20,187 nt of DNA, taken from assembly GCA_045627385.1 (NCBI GenBank), contig JAZQNO010000029.1, positions 1-20,187 of the forward strand. Reading direction: 5' to 3'. A program made the position numbers and the translations under genes. The stretch is from UBA1757 sp045627385 (GTDB lineage: Bacteria > Bacteroidota > Bacteroidia > Bacteroidales > UBA1402). A model generated the notes under the pieces. That model was not told where the DNA came from. It ran no database searches and was given only the letters and a program-made list of their open reading frames with translations. Positions 7,501 to 13,456 of this stretch are shown here, one piece after another (the first letter of the stretch is position 1; each line of letters begins with the position of its first letter).

Positions 7501-10500
7501 AAATGTCATCCAAAGTCACGATAATTCCAAACTTTTTGCGAAAAATCTTTCAGACACTGATGAACACTTCTCCCTCGCCGAGCCGCTGCGTCCCCTGAAG
7601 AAGGGCGAGAAGTGCTATGTGGAACGCAAGTTCACGGAGGACCACAACTTCTCCTTCACAGGCAAGGACCGCATCGAGAGCCTTGACGATATCGCCTATA
7701 TCTTCCGTTCGCTTGCCGACACAAGCATCGAGAACAGTTTCCTTGTCTTCACGGACAAGGACGGGAAGGCCACAATCGTGCATGCGGGCATGGGCACCGA
7801 CGACGCGGTGAATGTAGACCTGGGCTCTCTGTCCGTACTGGCAGGTGAGGCCGAGAAAATCTACATGGTGCACAACCATCCGGGGGGCAACCTGAAGCCC
7901 TCCATGCAGGACCGTCGGATGCTCGAGAACCTCGTCCGGCTGGCGGGCGACAAGGTACAGGAAGGTGTCATCATTGACGGACCGACAACCGACTACGGTA
8001 CGTTCGACACGGTAGAAGGAAGCAATATCCGTACCATGGCGGAGCCTTCAAGCGAGGTGGACTACAAGACCTACAAGTTCGACAAGAGCGTGTTCGACAA
8101 GGAATACAATCCCTCGAAGAGTCTGCGCAGCGCCCCCGAAGTGGCCGGGTTCATCTCCAGCCAGCGTCTGGGAGAGCGCAGCAAGATAGGCGTCCTGACG
8201 CTGGACAGGGATCTTCATGTGAGGGGGAACTTCTTCCTTCCGGCACGTAGCCTGTCCGACACGGAGTCTCTGGCCGGAGAGCTGAGCCGTTACGCAGCCG
8301 CTACGGGCGCGTACGGAGTCGTCCTGTTCGGCACGGGTATCACGGCCTCCGACAAAGACCGCCGGAGCGTCGAAGCCCTGCGCGGCAGGATGACGGCGAC
8401 GCTCGTCGATGTTCTGGCCATGGGCGGAGAGAACACACCTGTCACGCAGCTGCTCCTCTCCGAAGGGTATCCCGAGATGAAGTATACCGCCTACTCCGAT
8501 CTTCGCGAGCAGGCGCAGGGAGGACCCGTGGACCTGTTCCAGGTGGCTGAGGATGTGTACCGAAAGCAACAGGCTGACGAACGTCAGTCTATAAAGGAAC
8601 GCGCCCTGGCCGACGGCACCTTCATGAAGGCTCCCAACGGCAAGCCCACCAAGCTCTCTGAAGACCAGTGGCTCACCGTCCGAACGAGAGTTTTCAAGCG
8701 CTGGTTCGGAGATTGGGAACTGGCGGCAGCGGCGAAAAAAATAATCGGAATGCCGGCAATTAATACGGGCAAATATCCCTTGAAAGGAACCCCCGAGGAG
8801 CACTATTTGTCAATAGGGGTAGCGACAAATAAATATGATAATACTAAAGTACAATTTGATCGTGAGGTCTATAAAAAGGGGTATAAGGAAGGAGGAAAGC
8901 TAGAGGCTTGTATCCCCGCGTTGAAAGACCTATTTGAGAACTCAGTATTGGCATTTACAGAGGATGAGAAATACAGCGGTGAGACTAGAAAAAACGGAAC
9001 CGTACATGGCTCACACCGTAATTTCACCGGGTACCGTCAGTATATTGGAAAAGCTATCGTTAAAGGGCAGGAAGAATATGTCAGATTTACCGTAAGAATG
9101 CAGAAAGGTCAAAATGGCGTTCATAATGTGTTCGTTACTGATATAGACTTATATGAAAAACCCCTCCTTGACGCTTCGATATCCGCATCAAACGGCGGGG
9201 CGAGGTTGGTCAATGGAAGGGTTTCCGATACAAAGTTAGAGAATTATTTTAGAACCGCAAACAATTCATCAAAAATTGTTGACGAAAATGGCGAACCGCT
9301 GGTCGTGTACCATGGGACGACTAACTACTTCAATGTGTTTAAAACCTACGAGGAATCCGGTATAAGGAATCAATTCGATGAACTTCCATCAGAGGCATTT
9401 ATGTTCACGGAGGACCCACACGTGGCTTCTGATTATGGCGATCCCATAGAAGTATTTCTGAATAGTACAAATCCTCTTGATGTAAGGGAAAAAACGGAAT
9501 TGGTGGAGGTAGTTAAAGCTGAGACGGGTTTCCTCAATAGTTTGGGACCTGCGGATTTGTACTTAGATGAGGAAAATATTGAAGATTTCATCAGAACATA
9601 CATCGACTCTGAAGGAAGGCTGTACCGTGTAGGGGGAGGGAGTATAAAAGAAGATAGCGAGTGCTGGTGGGCAATTCAACAGGCGCTTATTGACTATGCT
9701 AAAGAAAACGGTTATGATTCTGTTATATTCAAGGACAGTACGAGAGGCGAGGGACACGATTCTATTGGCGTTTTCGAAGGAGACCAGGTGAAGTCAGCTG
9801 AGCCTTTCACCTTCGATGACAACGGAGAGCTTATCCCCCTGTCGGAAAGGTTCTCGGACAGCAACGACATACGCTACCAGCTCGCCTATCACGGCAGCGG
9901 AGCCAGCTTCGACCACTTCGACACGGACTTCATGTCCACCGGTGAGGGCAATCAGGACTACGGGTGGGGCACCTACGTGGCCACCAACGAGGATACCTGC
10001 AGGCGCTATGCCGACATAGCCGCCAACGGCAACACCGAGGCCGCTCGCGCCGCTCTTGGCCCGAAGGACTACATCGCCATGCACGTACGCAACTGGCTTG
10101 AGCGTGACCCGCTGCTGGACTTCGACGAAGCCAAGGAGGAGGTCAAGCGCGACCAGGAGCTGTTTGGTGGAGACCAGTACACCATGGACGACATCGACGC
10201 CTTCAGCCAGAGCGACATGGGTCAGTACGGTGGCCGTCACCTGTACAGCGTAGAGATACCGGACGACAACGGCGAGAACTACTTGCACTGGGACAAGCCT
10301 CTCACAGAGGCCCAGCGCAGAAAGATTGTCGACGCCCTGAAGGCGATGCCCGAGACGGACGCTGAAGAGATTGACGACGCTTTCAGACAGGGCATCGAAG
10401 GAAGTCAGGTCGAAGGCGGTCTGAACTACGTCCTGGGCAACGAGCGCGACTACGCCACAGGCATAGACCACGGCGCTGAGCGAAACAGCCGTCTGCTCGG

Positions 10501-12430
10501 AAGCCTCGGCTTCGTAGGCATGCAGGTCGACGTGGACCGCAACGGCGGCCGTCGCTACATGGGCGACAACTTCGTGCTGTACAACGCTGACGATGTAAAG
10601 ATCATCGGCCATGAGAGGTTCCAGATGGGTGATGACCAATTGCCATCGTCGCGGAAGGATATTGACGCCTTTGACGCGCAGTTTAACAAAGAATTGCAAG
10701 ATCAGGTAGCGAAGATTCAGGAGGTCGGTCATATTTACCAGCTTGGTCATCCGGGGGACATCCTTCGCGCTACAGGTTTCCCCGACATGCCTATAGAATT
10801 GTCGGCCACTCATCTCAAGGCCAAGTCGAAGGAAATACGCCACCCCTTTGATATATCTGAGGTAGAAGGATTAGTCAAGGCTATAAATAATCCACTCGCT
10901 GTCTTTTCCTATGGAAATTCCGAAAAGGCTCAGAATGTAATTACTGAAATTCAACACAACGGCAAAAACTTTTTAGTCGGAGTGCACTTTAACCAAGACA
11001 GGAGAGGTCTCACAGTATCGGATATCAGAGGATTGTATCCGAAGGATAACGCTGAATGGCTCAATTGGATATCAAAAGAGCTTATGCTGTATCTGGATAA
11101 AAAAAGGATTCAGGACCTGATAGCCAAACAGCAAAAGAATCTCGCTGAGGTTGACTACCTTGACCTGAATCGCGTGGCAAAGTTAATGAACGAATTCAAG
11201 AATCCAAACATTCCTGAAAAAAATAATTCTAATTCCTCAATTCTTCCGGAACCGAACTATCTCCACAGAAACGAGCTGTCCGGCCACTCTGCCGTCAAGG
11301 CTACCGGAAAGGTACAGTCCTTTGTGTACACAAGTTTCATGGGCGAGATAAAAGCCAATCCGCTCAAACGGCTTATGTCAGATGGATTCTGGCGGCCTTA
11401 TCGTCAGGTGGTCAAGAACATCAACCTCGACAACTACTACATAGGTACAGACGCCACTTTCGAAAGAGTGGCCGGTGTTACTATGAGCCTGGACGAGAAC
11501 GGGAACTGGACTTCCAACCGAAAGGAGGTTGACGACCTGTGGCAGTCAATGAAGGACAGCGGCAAGTACGCCTGGCACAAGAGCCCTCTTTCCGACAGCG
11601 AATACCTGATAGACGAGAAGAACGGCGACATATATCGCTACGCCGACCACTGGGGGCGCGTTTCCTCTTGCAACTGGTATCTTGATGCCTCTACGAGGAT
11701 TGATGACAGAGGCTATGACAGGACCGAAGCCATCGCCAAAGCCAATATCAAGGACTTCACCCTGAATGGAAATTCCGGTAGGGAGTTCATTCCTGACCCT
11801 CGGAAAGTCACCCAGTATTTGGGAGCCCTTGACCAGGCCATAGCCAACTACCGGTCTCTGTCAGAGGGCGACGAATACAAGTTTACCCCCAAAGCGGAGG
11901 AAAGGCTTAAAGGCACGCTGTCGGAACTTGAAGCCCTAAGGGCTGACATTGATTCCAAAGGACTCGAGTCGGTCGGGTACCGGTCCACCCGCCTCCAGCT
12001 CGCCTCTCCTGCCCGCTCTCTTGCTGCCAAGTTCTACGAGGACGCCTTGAAGCAGAAGACGTACCGCTTCACCGAGGGTCATCAGGACTCCATGCGCAGC
12101 CTGCTGCTTCTGCAGCGTGCCGTGGAGCGCGCCACGGGCAGAGAGCTGAAGGACTATGAGAACGCCTACCTGCACGAGAACGCCATGTCGTCGAAGAATC
12201 AGGCGCAGAGCGAGCAGTACGAGAGACAGTATATACGTCCGCTGCAGAAAGCCATCGATGATCTCATCGCACTCGGTGCAAGCCGTAAACAGGTGATTAC
12301 GTACATGATGGCCAAGCATGGTCTGGAGCGTAATGCTCTCATGTCGAAACGCTACGGCAAGGGGCGTGACTACGCAGGCTTGACGCAGCTCACCGGCTCG
12401 GATACCAGAGGGCAAAAGATAAAGCCCTGA
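4262..12430 (+). CDS. Giant multidomain polyvalent protein of a mobile element (about 2,720 aa)
   Basis: A single uninterrupted frame of 2,722 codons from GTG 4262; the frame is in fact open from 4175, but no ATG, GTG or TTG occurs before 4262. Polyvalent proteins are carried by conjugative elements and phages and string together nuclease, ADP-ribosyltransferase, protease and nucleotide-processing modules that are thought to enter the recipient with the DNA and counter host defences. Modules in order, detailed in separate entries: BECR-like, Ser/Glu linker, InPase-like, nucleotidyltransferase, BECR-like, clamp-like, MuF-C, JAB, JAB-like without motif, LPD3-like, ART, ART, MuF-C, an unrecognised YADHWG domain, helical C-terminus. 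No signal peptide or membrane helix is seen. Odd points: GTG 4262 would split the first domain; the C-terminus stops abruptly within a host terminator; GC content alternates strongly between modules. Whether it is translated as it stands is uncertain, but the absence of stops over 8.2 kb argues against long decay. Confidence 0.8.
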   Translation: MLDFINYVLGNYNQIKSGESYGNESGGENHTYLVQLTDGHNNTLFIQLSRDGSYWNINSAGVFKKTYGNNKTTVWSASEVQNGSSAPAVNASQSEPNADGGSTSNGTASDLVVGRDTSKSLNSNTSEEKKSSVPKTDESVPETDESVPETAESVPEEEKAEPKSEEEKLKEAEAATDTHPTDGQKEAGNYAKGHVRLFGMDLSIEQPKGSTRSGVDADGRAWSQEMHNTYGYIRGTMGRDKDHIDVFLGDNLESQKVFVVDQKNRDGSFDEHKVMLGFDSLEEARKAYLSNYEEGWQGLMHISETTLDEFRAWALAEGRRVKPFAEYHSVETLPKEEAPVDVELNGQLYNIKDLERQFESDIRLLLEDNGIEVNIKGVKLIGSRIAGSPRVDSDLDLLVEFEGDYSEDALFNILNEEAFDINGIKLDINPIKEGKSGTIAQFLERNRDFKKGISVETEVRADAQGNPVGTDGKLILESVSSVDELTDDDFTHPTRSVVLPTLPENVSSAVGITKPLIIKKNVFEKNRDSHKDLTASDSRKILREVLYSPDLYGQNQKITRPYNWILIHLADKNEAVIIEVNDSKDNTEIVNWHYLRGNSLEQKKKQAINEGGLILTFSKENAAGNAVDNLRGKDTAKSKSSSTKPEKTEEKSSAPKMWYESDKSSAPVYGGKGSAAKFNILKFVEDAKSEMGKLSPALTGVFHHRGEEVATNRHILIARRASYDRKLENIITGKKGEVIEGRYPNYTIIFPKEVKGTVAVEDMRAAYENAKLLRETYPDEFGKKTPVQLSVPTSNGESVRLSDIYVKLFLDLFDKSGGQPVITYHGSNRALTIEGSDYRALLMPMTSSDTYVTATEAYVLGEKQDKDRFQLVNPRDSREVNKIKDMLSTEDFTFSDSDTRLIIEANNSFNRELSRFRKDGDENRVFNLGKTGPLLRAMGFPEIDIEMKADRIGAKAQISYVNSHPFDPHDVENLVFALNSPIAVFQSITVPGAKVALLDIKHEGINFVASVEIGYEPATKSVKVNRISGLYPKDKVRSIMRWLGDESILDYVHKNKALEWLDQQQSNSADVDEQLKNLAANVIQSHDNSKLFAKNLSDTDEHFSLAEPLRPLKKGEKCYVERKFTEDHNFSFTGKDRIESLDDIAYIFRSLADTSIENSFLVFTDKDGKATIVHAGMGTDDAVNVDLGSLSVLAGEAEKIYMVHNHPGGNLKPSMQDRRMLENLVRLAGDKVQEGVIIDGPTTDYGTFDTVEGSNIRTMAEPSSEVDYKTYKFDKSVFDKEYNPSKSLRSAPEVAGFISSQRLGERSKIGVLTLDRDLHVRGNFFLPARSLSDTESLAGELSRYAAATGAYGVVLFGTGITASDKDRRSVEALRGRMTATLVDVLAMGGENTPVTQLLLSEGYPEMKYTAYSDLREQAQGGPVDLFQVAEDVYRKQQADERQSIKERALADGTFMKAPNGKPTKLSEDQWLTVRTRVFKRWFGDWELAAAAKKIIGMPAINTGKYPLKGTPEEHYLSIGVATNKYDNTKVQFDREVYKKGYKEGGKLEACIPALKDLFENSVLAFTEDEKYSGETRKNGTVHGSHRNFTGYRQYIGKAIVKGQEEYVRFTVRMQKGQNGVHNVFVTDIDLYEKPLLDASISASNGGARLVNGRVSDTKLENYFRTANNSSKIVDENGEPLVVYHGTTNYFNVFKTYEESGIRNQFDELPSEAFMFTEDPHVASDYGDPIEVFLNSTNPLDVREKTELVEVVKAETGFLNSLGPADLYLDEENIEDFIRTYIDSEGRLYRVGGGSIKEDSECWWAIQQALIDYAKENGYDSVIFKDSTRGEGHDSIGVFEGDQVKSAEPFTFDDNGELIPLSERFSDSNDIRYQLAYHGSGASFDHFDTDFMSTGEGNQDYGWGTYVATNEDTCRRYADIAANGNTEAARAALGPKDYIAMHVRNWLERDPLLDFDEAKEEVKRDQELFGGDQYTMDDIDAFSQSDMGQYGGRHLYSVEIPDDNGENYLHWDKPLTEAQRRKIVDALKAMPETDAEEIDDAFRQGIEGSQVEGGLNYVLGNERDYATGIDHGAERNSRLLGSLGFVGMQVDVDRNGGRRYMGDNFVLYNADDVKIIGHERFQMGDDQLPSSRKDIDAFDAQFNKELQDQVAKIQEVGHIYQLGHPGDILRATGFPDMPIELSATHLKAKSKEIRHPFDISEVEGLVKAINNPLAVFSYGNSEKAQNVITEIQHNGKNFLVGVHFNQDRRGLTVSDIRGLYPKDNAEWLNWISKELMLYLDKKRIQDLIAKQQKNLAEVDYLDLNRVAKLMNEFKNPNIPEKNNSNSSILPEPNYLHRNELSGHSAVKATGKVQSFVYTSFMGEIKANPLKRLMSDGFWRPYRQVVKNINLDNYYIGTDATFERVAGVTMSLDENGNWTSNRKEVDDLWQSMKDSGKYAWHKSPLSDSEYLIDEKNGDIYRYADHWGRVSSCNWYLDASTRIDDRGYDRTEAIAKANIKDFTLNGNSGREFIPDPRKVTQYLGALDQAIANYRSLSEGDEYKFTPKAEERLKGTLSELEALRADIDSKGLESVGYRSTRLQLASPARSLAAKFYEDALKQKTYRFTEGHQDSMRSLLLLQRAVERATGRELKDYENAYLHENAMSSKNQAQSEQYERQYIRPLQKAIDDLIALGASRKQVITYMMAKHGLERNALMSKRYGKGRDYAGLTQLTGSDTRGQKIKP
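4658..4720 (+). repeat. Three 21-bp tandem repeats in the Ser/Glu-rich linker
   Basis: Units at 4658-4678, 4679-4699 and 4700-4720 encode VPKTDES, VPETDES and VPETAES, followed by a partial fourth unit (VPEEEK). They sit in a low-complexity, acidic, probably disordered linker (about residues 80-175) between the first BECR-like domain and the InPase-like domain. The number of units is likely to vary by slippage. Confidence 0.85.
4787..5241 (+). other. Domain: inorganic-pyrophosphatase-like (InPase) of polyvalent proteins
   Basis: Residues about 176-326. THPTDGQKEAGNYAKGHVRL, MHNTYGYIRGTMGRDKDHID, VFLGDN, KVFVVDQ and FDEHKVMLGF are the hallmark blocks of the InPase module named in polyvalent-protein surveys (PF18823 in my memory). 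The Asp/Lys-rich GRDKDHIDVF matches the metal/pyrophosphate loop of family I pyrophosphatases. Expected role: hydrolysis of pyrophosphate or a related phosphoanhydride. GC is very high here (43 of 60 bases in 4861-4920). Confidence 0.75.
5279..5605 (+). other. Domain: MNT-type nucleotidyltransferase
   Basis: Residues about 340-448. VKLIGSRIAGSPRVDSDLDL carries the GS...DxD motif of DNA-polymerase-beta-like nucleotidyltransferases (G382-S383, D394, D396), with a third acidic residue at D427 in GIKLDINPI. All three metal-binding acids are present, so it should be active. It lies directly after the InPase-like domain, which could remove the pyrophosphate it releases. Target (protein, RNA or small molecule) is unknown. 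Confidence 0.75.
5756..6125 (+). other. Domain: BECR-type nuclease-like (copy 2)
   Basis: Residues about 499-620. LPENVSSAVG, IIKKNVFEKNRDSHKDL, SRKILREVLYSPDLYGQNQK, WILIHLADKNEAVIIEVND and EIVNWHYLRG match the phage-type Barnase/EndoU/ColicinE5-D/RelE-like domains found at the ends of MuF and polyvalent proteins. Likely an RNase or a binding relative; I cannot assign catalytic residues with confidence. A Lys/Ser/Glu linker follows. Confidence 0.6.
6293..6853 (+). other. Domain: unassigned, possibly sliding-clamp-like
   Basis: Residues about 678-864. ALTGVFHHRGEEVATNRHIL and the run to EGRYPNYTIIFP resemble the repeating fold of DNA polymerase III beta-like proteins (a 'given state, then ATD/ATN-H' strand followed by a G-x-YPNY loop), and the later DYRALLMPM could be a clamp-like strand. 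This is resemblance only; it may be an unrelated mobile-element domain. Confidence 0.3.
6983..7465 (+). other. Domain: MuF-C-type (copy 1)
   Basis: Residues about 908-1068. VFNLGKTGPLLRAMGFPEID, HPFDPHDVENLVFALNSPIA, VFQS and RISGLYPKD fit the C-terminal domain of phage MuF-like proteins, common in polyvalent proteins. It parallels the copy at 10667-11150 block for block (LG-x-LRA-x-GFP, HPFD, NP/SP-AVF, GLYPKD). Function of this module is not firmly known; it is often treated as a toxin or processing module. Confidence 0.65.
7571..8005 (+). other. Domain: JAB/RadC-type metalloprotease with intact JAMM motif
   Basis: Residues about 1104-1248. MVHNHPGGNLKPSMQD contains H1204-x-H1206-x7-S1214-x2-D1217, a complete JAMM zinc site. 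The preceding strands (SFLVFTDKDGKATIVHAGMG) and following helix (RRMLENLVRLAGDKVQEGVI) fit RadC-like JAB domains. Such domains remove ubiquitin-like tags or cut peptides; in polyvalent proteins they could release the other modules or act on tagged host proteins. Confidence 0.8.
8180..8490 (+). other. Domain: JAB-like fold lacking the metal motif
   Basis: Residues about 1307-1409. The order of strands and helices (IGVLTLDRDLHVRG, SLAGELSRYAAATGAYGVVL, then DKDRRSVEALRGRMTATLVD and VLAMGG) follows a RadC/JAB domain, but where HNHPSG-S-D should stand it has FGTGITASDKD. It would not bind zinc. It may be a degenerate second JAB copy that supports the first. Confidence 0.4.
8621..9250 (+). other. 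Domains: FGDWE linker motif plus LPD3-like region
   Basis: APNGKPTKLSEDQWLTVRTR, then VFKRWFGDWE (ending 8719), is a motif I know as the connector that precedes LPD3/ART modules in phage and ICE polyvalent proteins. The LPD3-like part (about 8930-9165; ALKDLFENSVLAFT, HRNFTGYRQYIGKAIVKG, VHNVFVTDIDLYEKP) follows. GC falls abruptly after 8720 (18 of 60 bases in 8821-8880). Confidence 0.55.
9266..9881 (+). other. Domain: ADP-ribosyltransferase-like (ART, copy 1)
   Basis: Residues about 1669-1873. KIVDENGEPLVVYHGTTNYF with Y1683-H1684-G-T is the NAD-binding first strand typical of ART-PolyVal modules, then AFMFTEDPHVASDYGD, and a late AKENGYDSVIFKDS with EGHDSIGVFEGDQVKSAE. It is longer than a minimal ART because of an insert with acidic helices. 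Expected role: transfer of ADP-ribose to a host target. Encoded in low-GC DNA. Confidence 0.7.
9884..10625 (+). other. Domain: ADP-ribosyltransferase-like (ART, copy 2)
   Basis: Residues about 1875-2121. AYHGSGASFDHFDTDFMSTG, NQDYGWGTYVATNEDTCRRY, a helical insert, HLYSVEIPDDNGENYLHWDK and VLYNADDVKIIGHERF. The YHG-...-GxGxY-x-ATN pattern is ART-like and distinct from copy 1 in sequence. The DNA is GC-rich (41 of 60 bases in 10021-10080), in contrast to copy 1. Confidence 0.65.
10667..11150 (+). other. Domain: MuF-C-type (copy 2)
   Basis: Residues about 2136-2296. IYQLGHPGDILRATGFPDMP, HPFDISEVEGLVKAINNPLA and DIRGLYPKDNAEWLNWIS align with copy 1 at 6983-7465 but are clearly diverged, so the duplication is old or the two were acquired separately. 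Followed by a basic YLDKKRIQDLIAKQQKN helix similar to the end of copy 1. Confidence 0.65.
11270..11800 (+). other. Domain: unrecognised, with a YADHWG-x3-SC motif
   Basis: Residues about 2337-2513. The centre reads YRYADHWGRVSSCNWYLD (Y2458, D2462, H2463, W2464, G2465). Flanking blocks LMSDGFWRPYRQVVKN and DLWQSMKDSGKYAWHKS are Trp-rich. The conserved-looking D-H-W-G-x3-SC cluster suggests an active or metal site. I cannot name the family. Confidence 0.4.
11990..12397 (+). other. Domain: helical large-polyvalent-protein region (LPD38-like), cut short
   Basis: FYEDALKQKTYRFTEGHQDS, LLLLQRAVERATGRELKDYE, then AKHGLERN (A2684-N2691) and DYAGLTQLTG. This resembles the helical scaffold that normally continues for hundreds of residues in intact polyvalent proteins. 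Here the family-like sequence ends at the Gly codon 12395-12397 and only SDTRGQKIKP remains before the stop. Confidence 0.5.
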
Positions 12431-12463
12431 GAAATCGCCGAACGGCCGATTCTCAGGGCTTTT
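12421..12463. terminator. Bidirectional intrinsic terminator for tRNA-Pro
   Basis: The left arm AAAGCCCTGAGAAATCG (12421-12437) and right arm CGATTCTCAGGGCTTTT (12447-12463) pair with a single bulged A. A T-rich tract follows on the + side, and TTTATCTTTTG follows on the minus side, 11 nt past the tRNA 3' end. The TGA stop of the polyvalent frame (12428-12430) lies inside the left arm. Confidence 0.85.
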
Positions 12464-12473
12464 CTTCGTTTTG

Positions 12474-12549
12474 TCGGGATGACTGGATTCGAACCAGCGA
12501 CCACACGCCCCCCAGACGCGTACTCTAAACCGGGCTGAGCTACATCCCG
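12474..12549 (-). tRNA. tRNA-Pro (anticodon GGG)
   Basis: On the minus strand the 76-nt gene begins CGGGATGTAGCTCAG and ends GGTTCGAATCCAGTCATCCCGA; acceptor arms CGGGATG and CATCCCG pair perfectly, discriminator A at 12474. The T-arm TTCGAAT and the D-arm AGCTCAG are standard. The anticodon loop CTGGGGG gives GGG, reading CCC/CCU. No CCA is encoded. It has its own promoter (12560-12590) and terminator (12421-12463). tRNA 3' ends are common integration sites, which fits the mobile DNA directly beyond. Confidence 0.95.
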
Positions 12550-12559
12550 AAAACGGCCG

Positions 12560-12590
12560 CAAATTTAATGCCTTATTTGAGTTCGACAAA
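12560..12590 (-). promoter_or_regulatory. Promoter for tRNA-Pro
   Basis: On the minus strand TTTG (12590-12587), a 19-nt spacer and TAAATTTG (12567-12560) fit the Bacteroidota consensus exactly. Transcription would start only a few nucleotides before the mature tRNA 5' end. Confidence 0.85.
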
Positions 12591-12625
12591 ATATTTGCAG
12601 AATTATTTTTTCCAAAGATTTCTGC

Positions 12626-12633
12626 TACCTTTG
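12626..12633 (+). promoter_or_regulatory. -7 box (TACCTTTG) directly ahead of the VTC gene
   Basis: TACCTTTG matches TAnnTTTG, but no TTG stands at the usual -33 spacing (the nearest TTTG, 12594-12597, is 28 nt away). The box is 6 nt before the ATG at 12640, so a transcript from it would be almost leaderless. Confidence 0.5.
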
Positions 12634-12639
12634 TCGATT

Positions 12640-13434
12640 ATGCTGCAAAACGAATCCATACGGACCCTTTTGGAGAGTTTCTCCCCCATTAGCCTGACCG
12701 ACATGAGTTCCGTCAAGCTGATGAACCGTACCGATACCAAATTTGTGGCTTCTCAGCAGATGCTCGAACAGTTCCTGCGGCAGATGGCCGGACGCTATTC
12801 CGTCCAGGAAACCGCCGGACATCGTATCGGCAGCTATCACACCGTTTATCTCGACACGCCCGACTGCCAGATGTATCTGGCCCACCACAACCGGCGACTG
12901 ACCCGACAGAAAATCCGCATACGTGAATACGTCGACACACAGACATTCTTCTTCGAAATCAAAAACAAGAACAATCACGGACGGACTCGGAAAAAACGCA
13001 TTCCAACGGACGGATTTGGAATCGGTCAGAACGGCGGCCTCAGCAGAATTCCGAGCACCAATCCGGCATTCGAGCAGTTCTTCCTCAGACACAGCCGTTA
13101 TCCCTTTGAAAGCTTGAGCCCGGCACTCGAGAACCGTTTTCAGCGCATCACCCTGGTCAATCAGACCATGACCGAACGTATCACTATAGATATCAATTTG
13201 AAGTTCAATAATTTGCGAACAGGACAGACAGCCGACCTGAGTCCTCTCATCATCATCGAGCTTAAACAAGACGGTCTGAATTCTTCCAAAGAGACACGCC
13301 GGATACTGGACGCCTGTCGCATCAAGCCCTTCCGCATCAGCAAATACTGTATCGGCAGCGCTCTGACTGATCCGAGGCTCAAACAAAACAATTTCAAACA
13401 GAAAATACGGACGCTCCAAAAAATAGCTTCCTAA
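12640..13434 (+). CDS. VTC-domain polyphosphate polymerase-like protein
   Basis: A 264-aa VTC (CYTH-superfamily tunnel fold) protein. Basic and acidic residues lining the tunnel are all visible: R30 and K34 in NRTDTKF, Y70/D72 in VYLDTPD, K91/R93/R95 in TRQKIRIREY, E106/K108 in FFFEIKNK, E179/R180/D184 in TERITIDINL, E207 in IIIELKQDG and K235 in FRISKYCIG. Yeast VTC4 makes inorganic polyphosphate from ATP; the bacterial version is cytoplasmic and pairs with a DUF4956 membrane protein, which follows after 22 bp. First gene of a five-gene run. Start chosen as the first ATG behind the -7 box; ATG 12703 (before SSVKLMNRTD) is the alternative and would also leave the whole domain. Confidence 0.88.
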   Translation: MLQNESIRTLLESFSPISLTDMSSVKLMNRTDTKFVASQQMLEQFLRQMAGRYSVQETAGHRIGSYHTVYLDTPDCQMYLAHHNRRLTRQKIRIREYVDTQTFFFEIKNKNNHGRTRKKRIPTDGFGIGQNGGLSRIPSTNPAFEQFFLRHSRYPFESLSPALENRFQRITLVNQTMTERITIDINLKFNNLRTGQTADLSPLIIIELKQDGLNSSKETRRILDACRIKPFRISKYCIGSALTDPRLKQNNFKQKIRTLQKIAS

Positions 13435-13456
13435 AAATGACTAGAAATCACTTATT

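Noticed and set aside
9794..10843. 349-codon open frame on the minus strand inside the polyvalent gene
   Set aside because: It mirrors a GC-rich part of the + strand gene; its product is Val/Ala/Leu-rich without recognisable motifs, and the + strand domains here (ART, MuF-C) are convincing.
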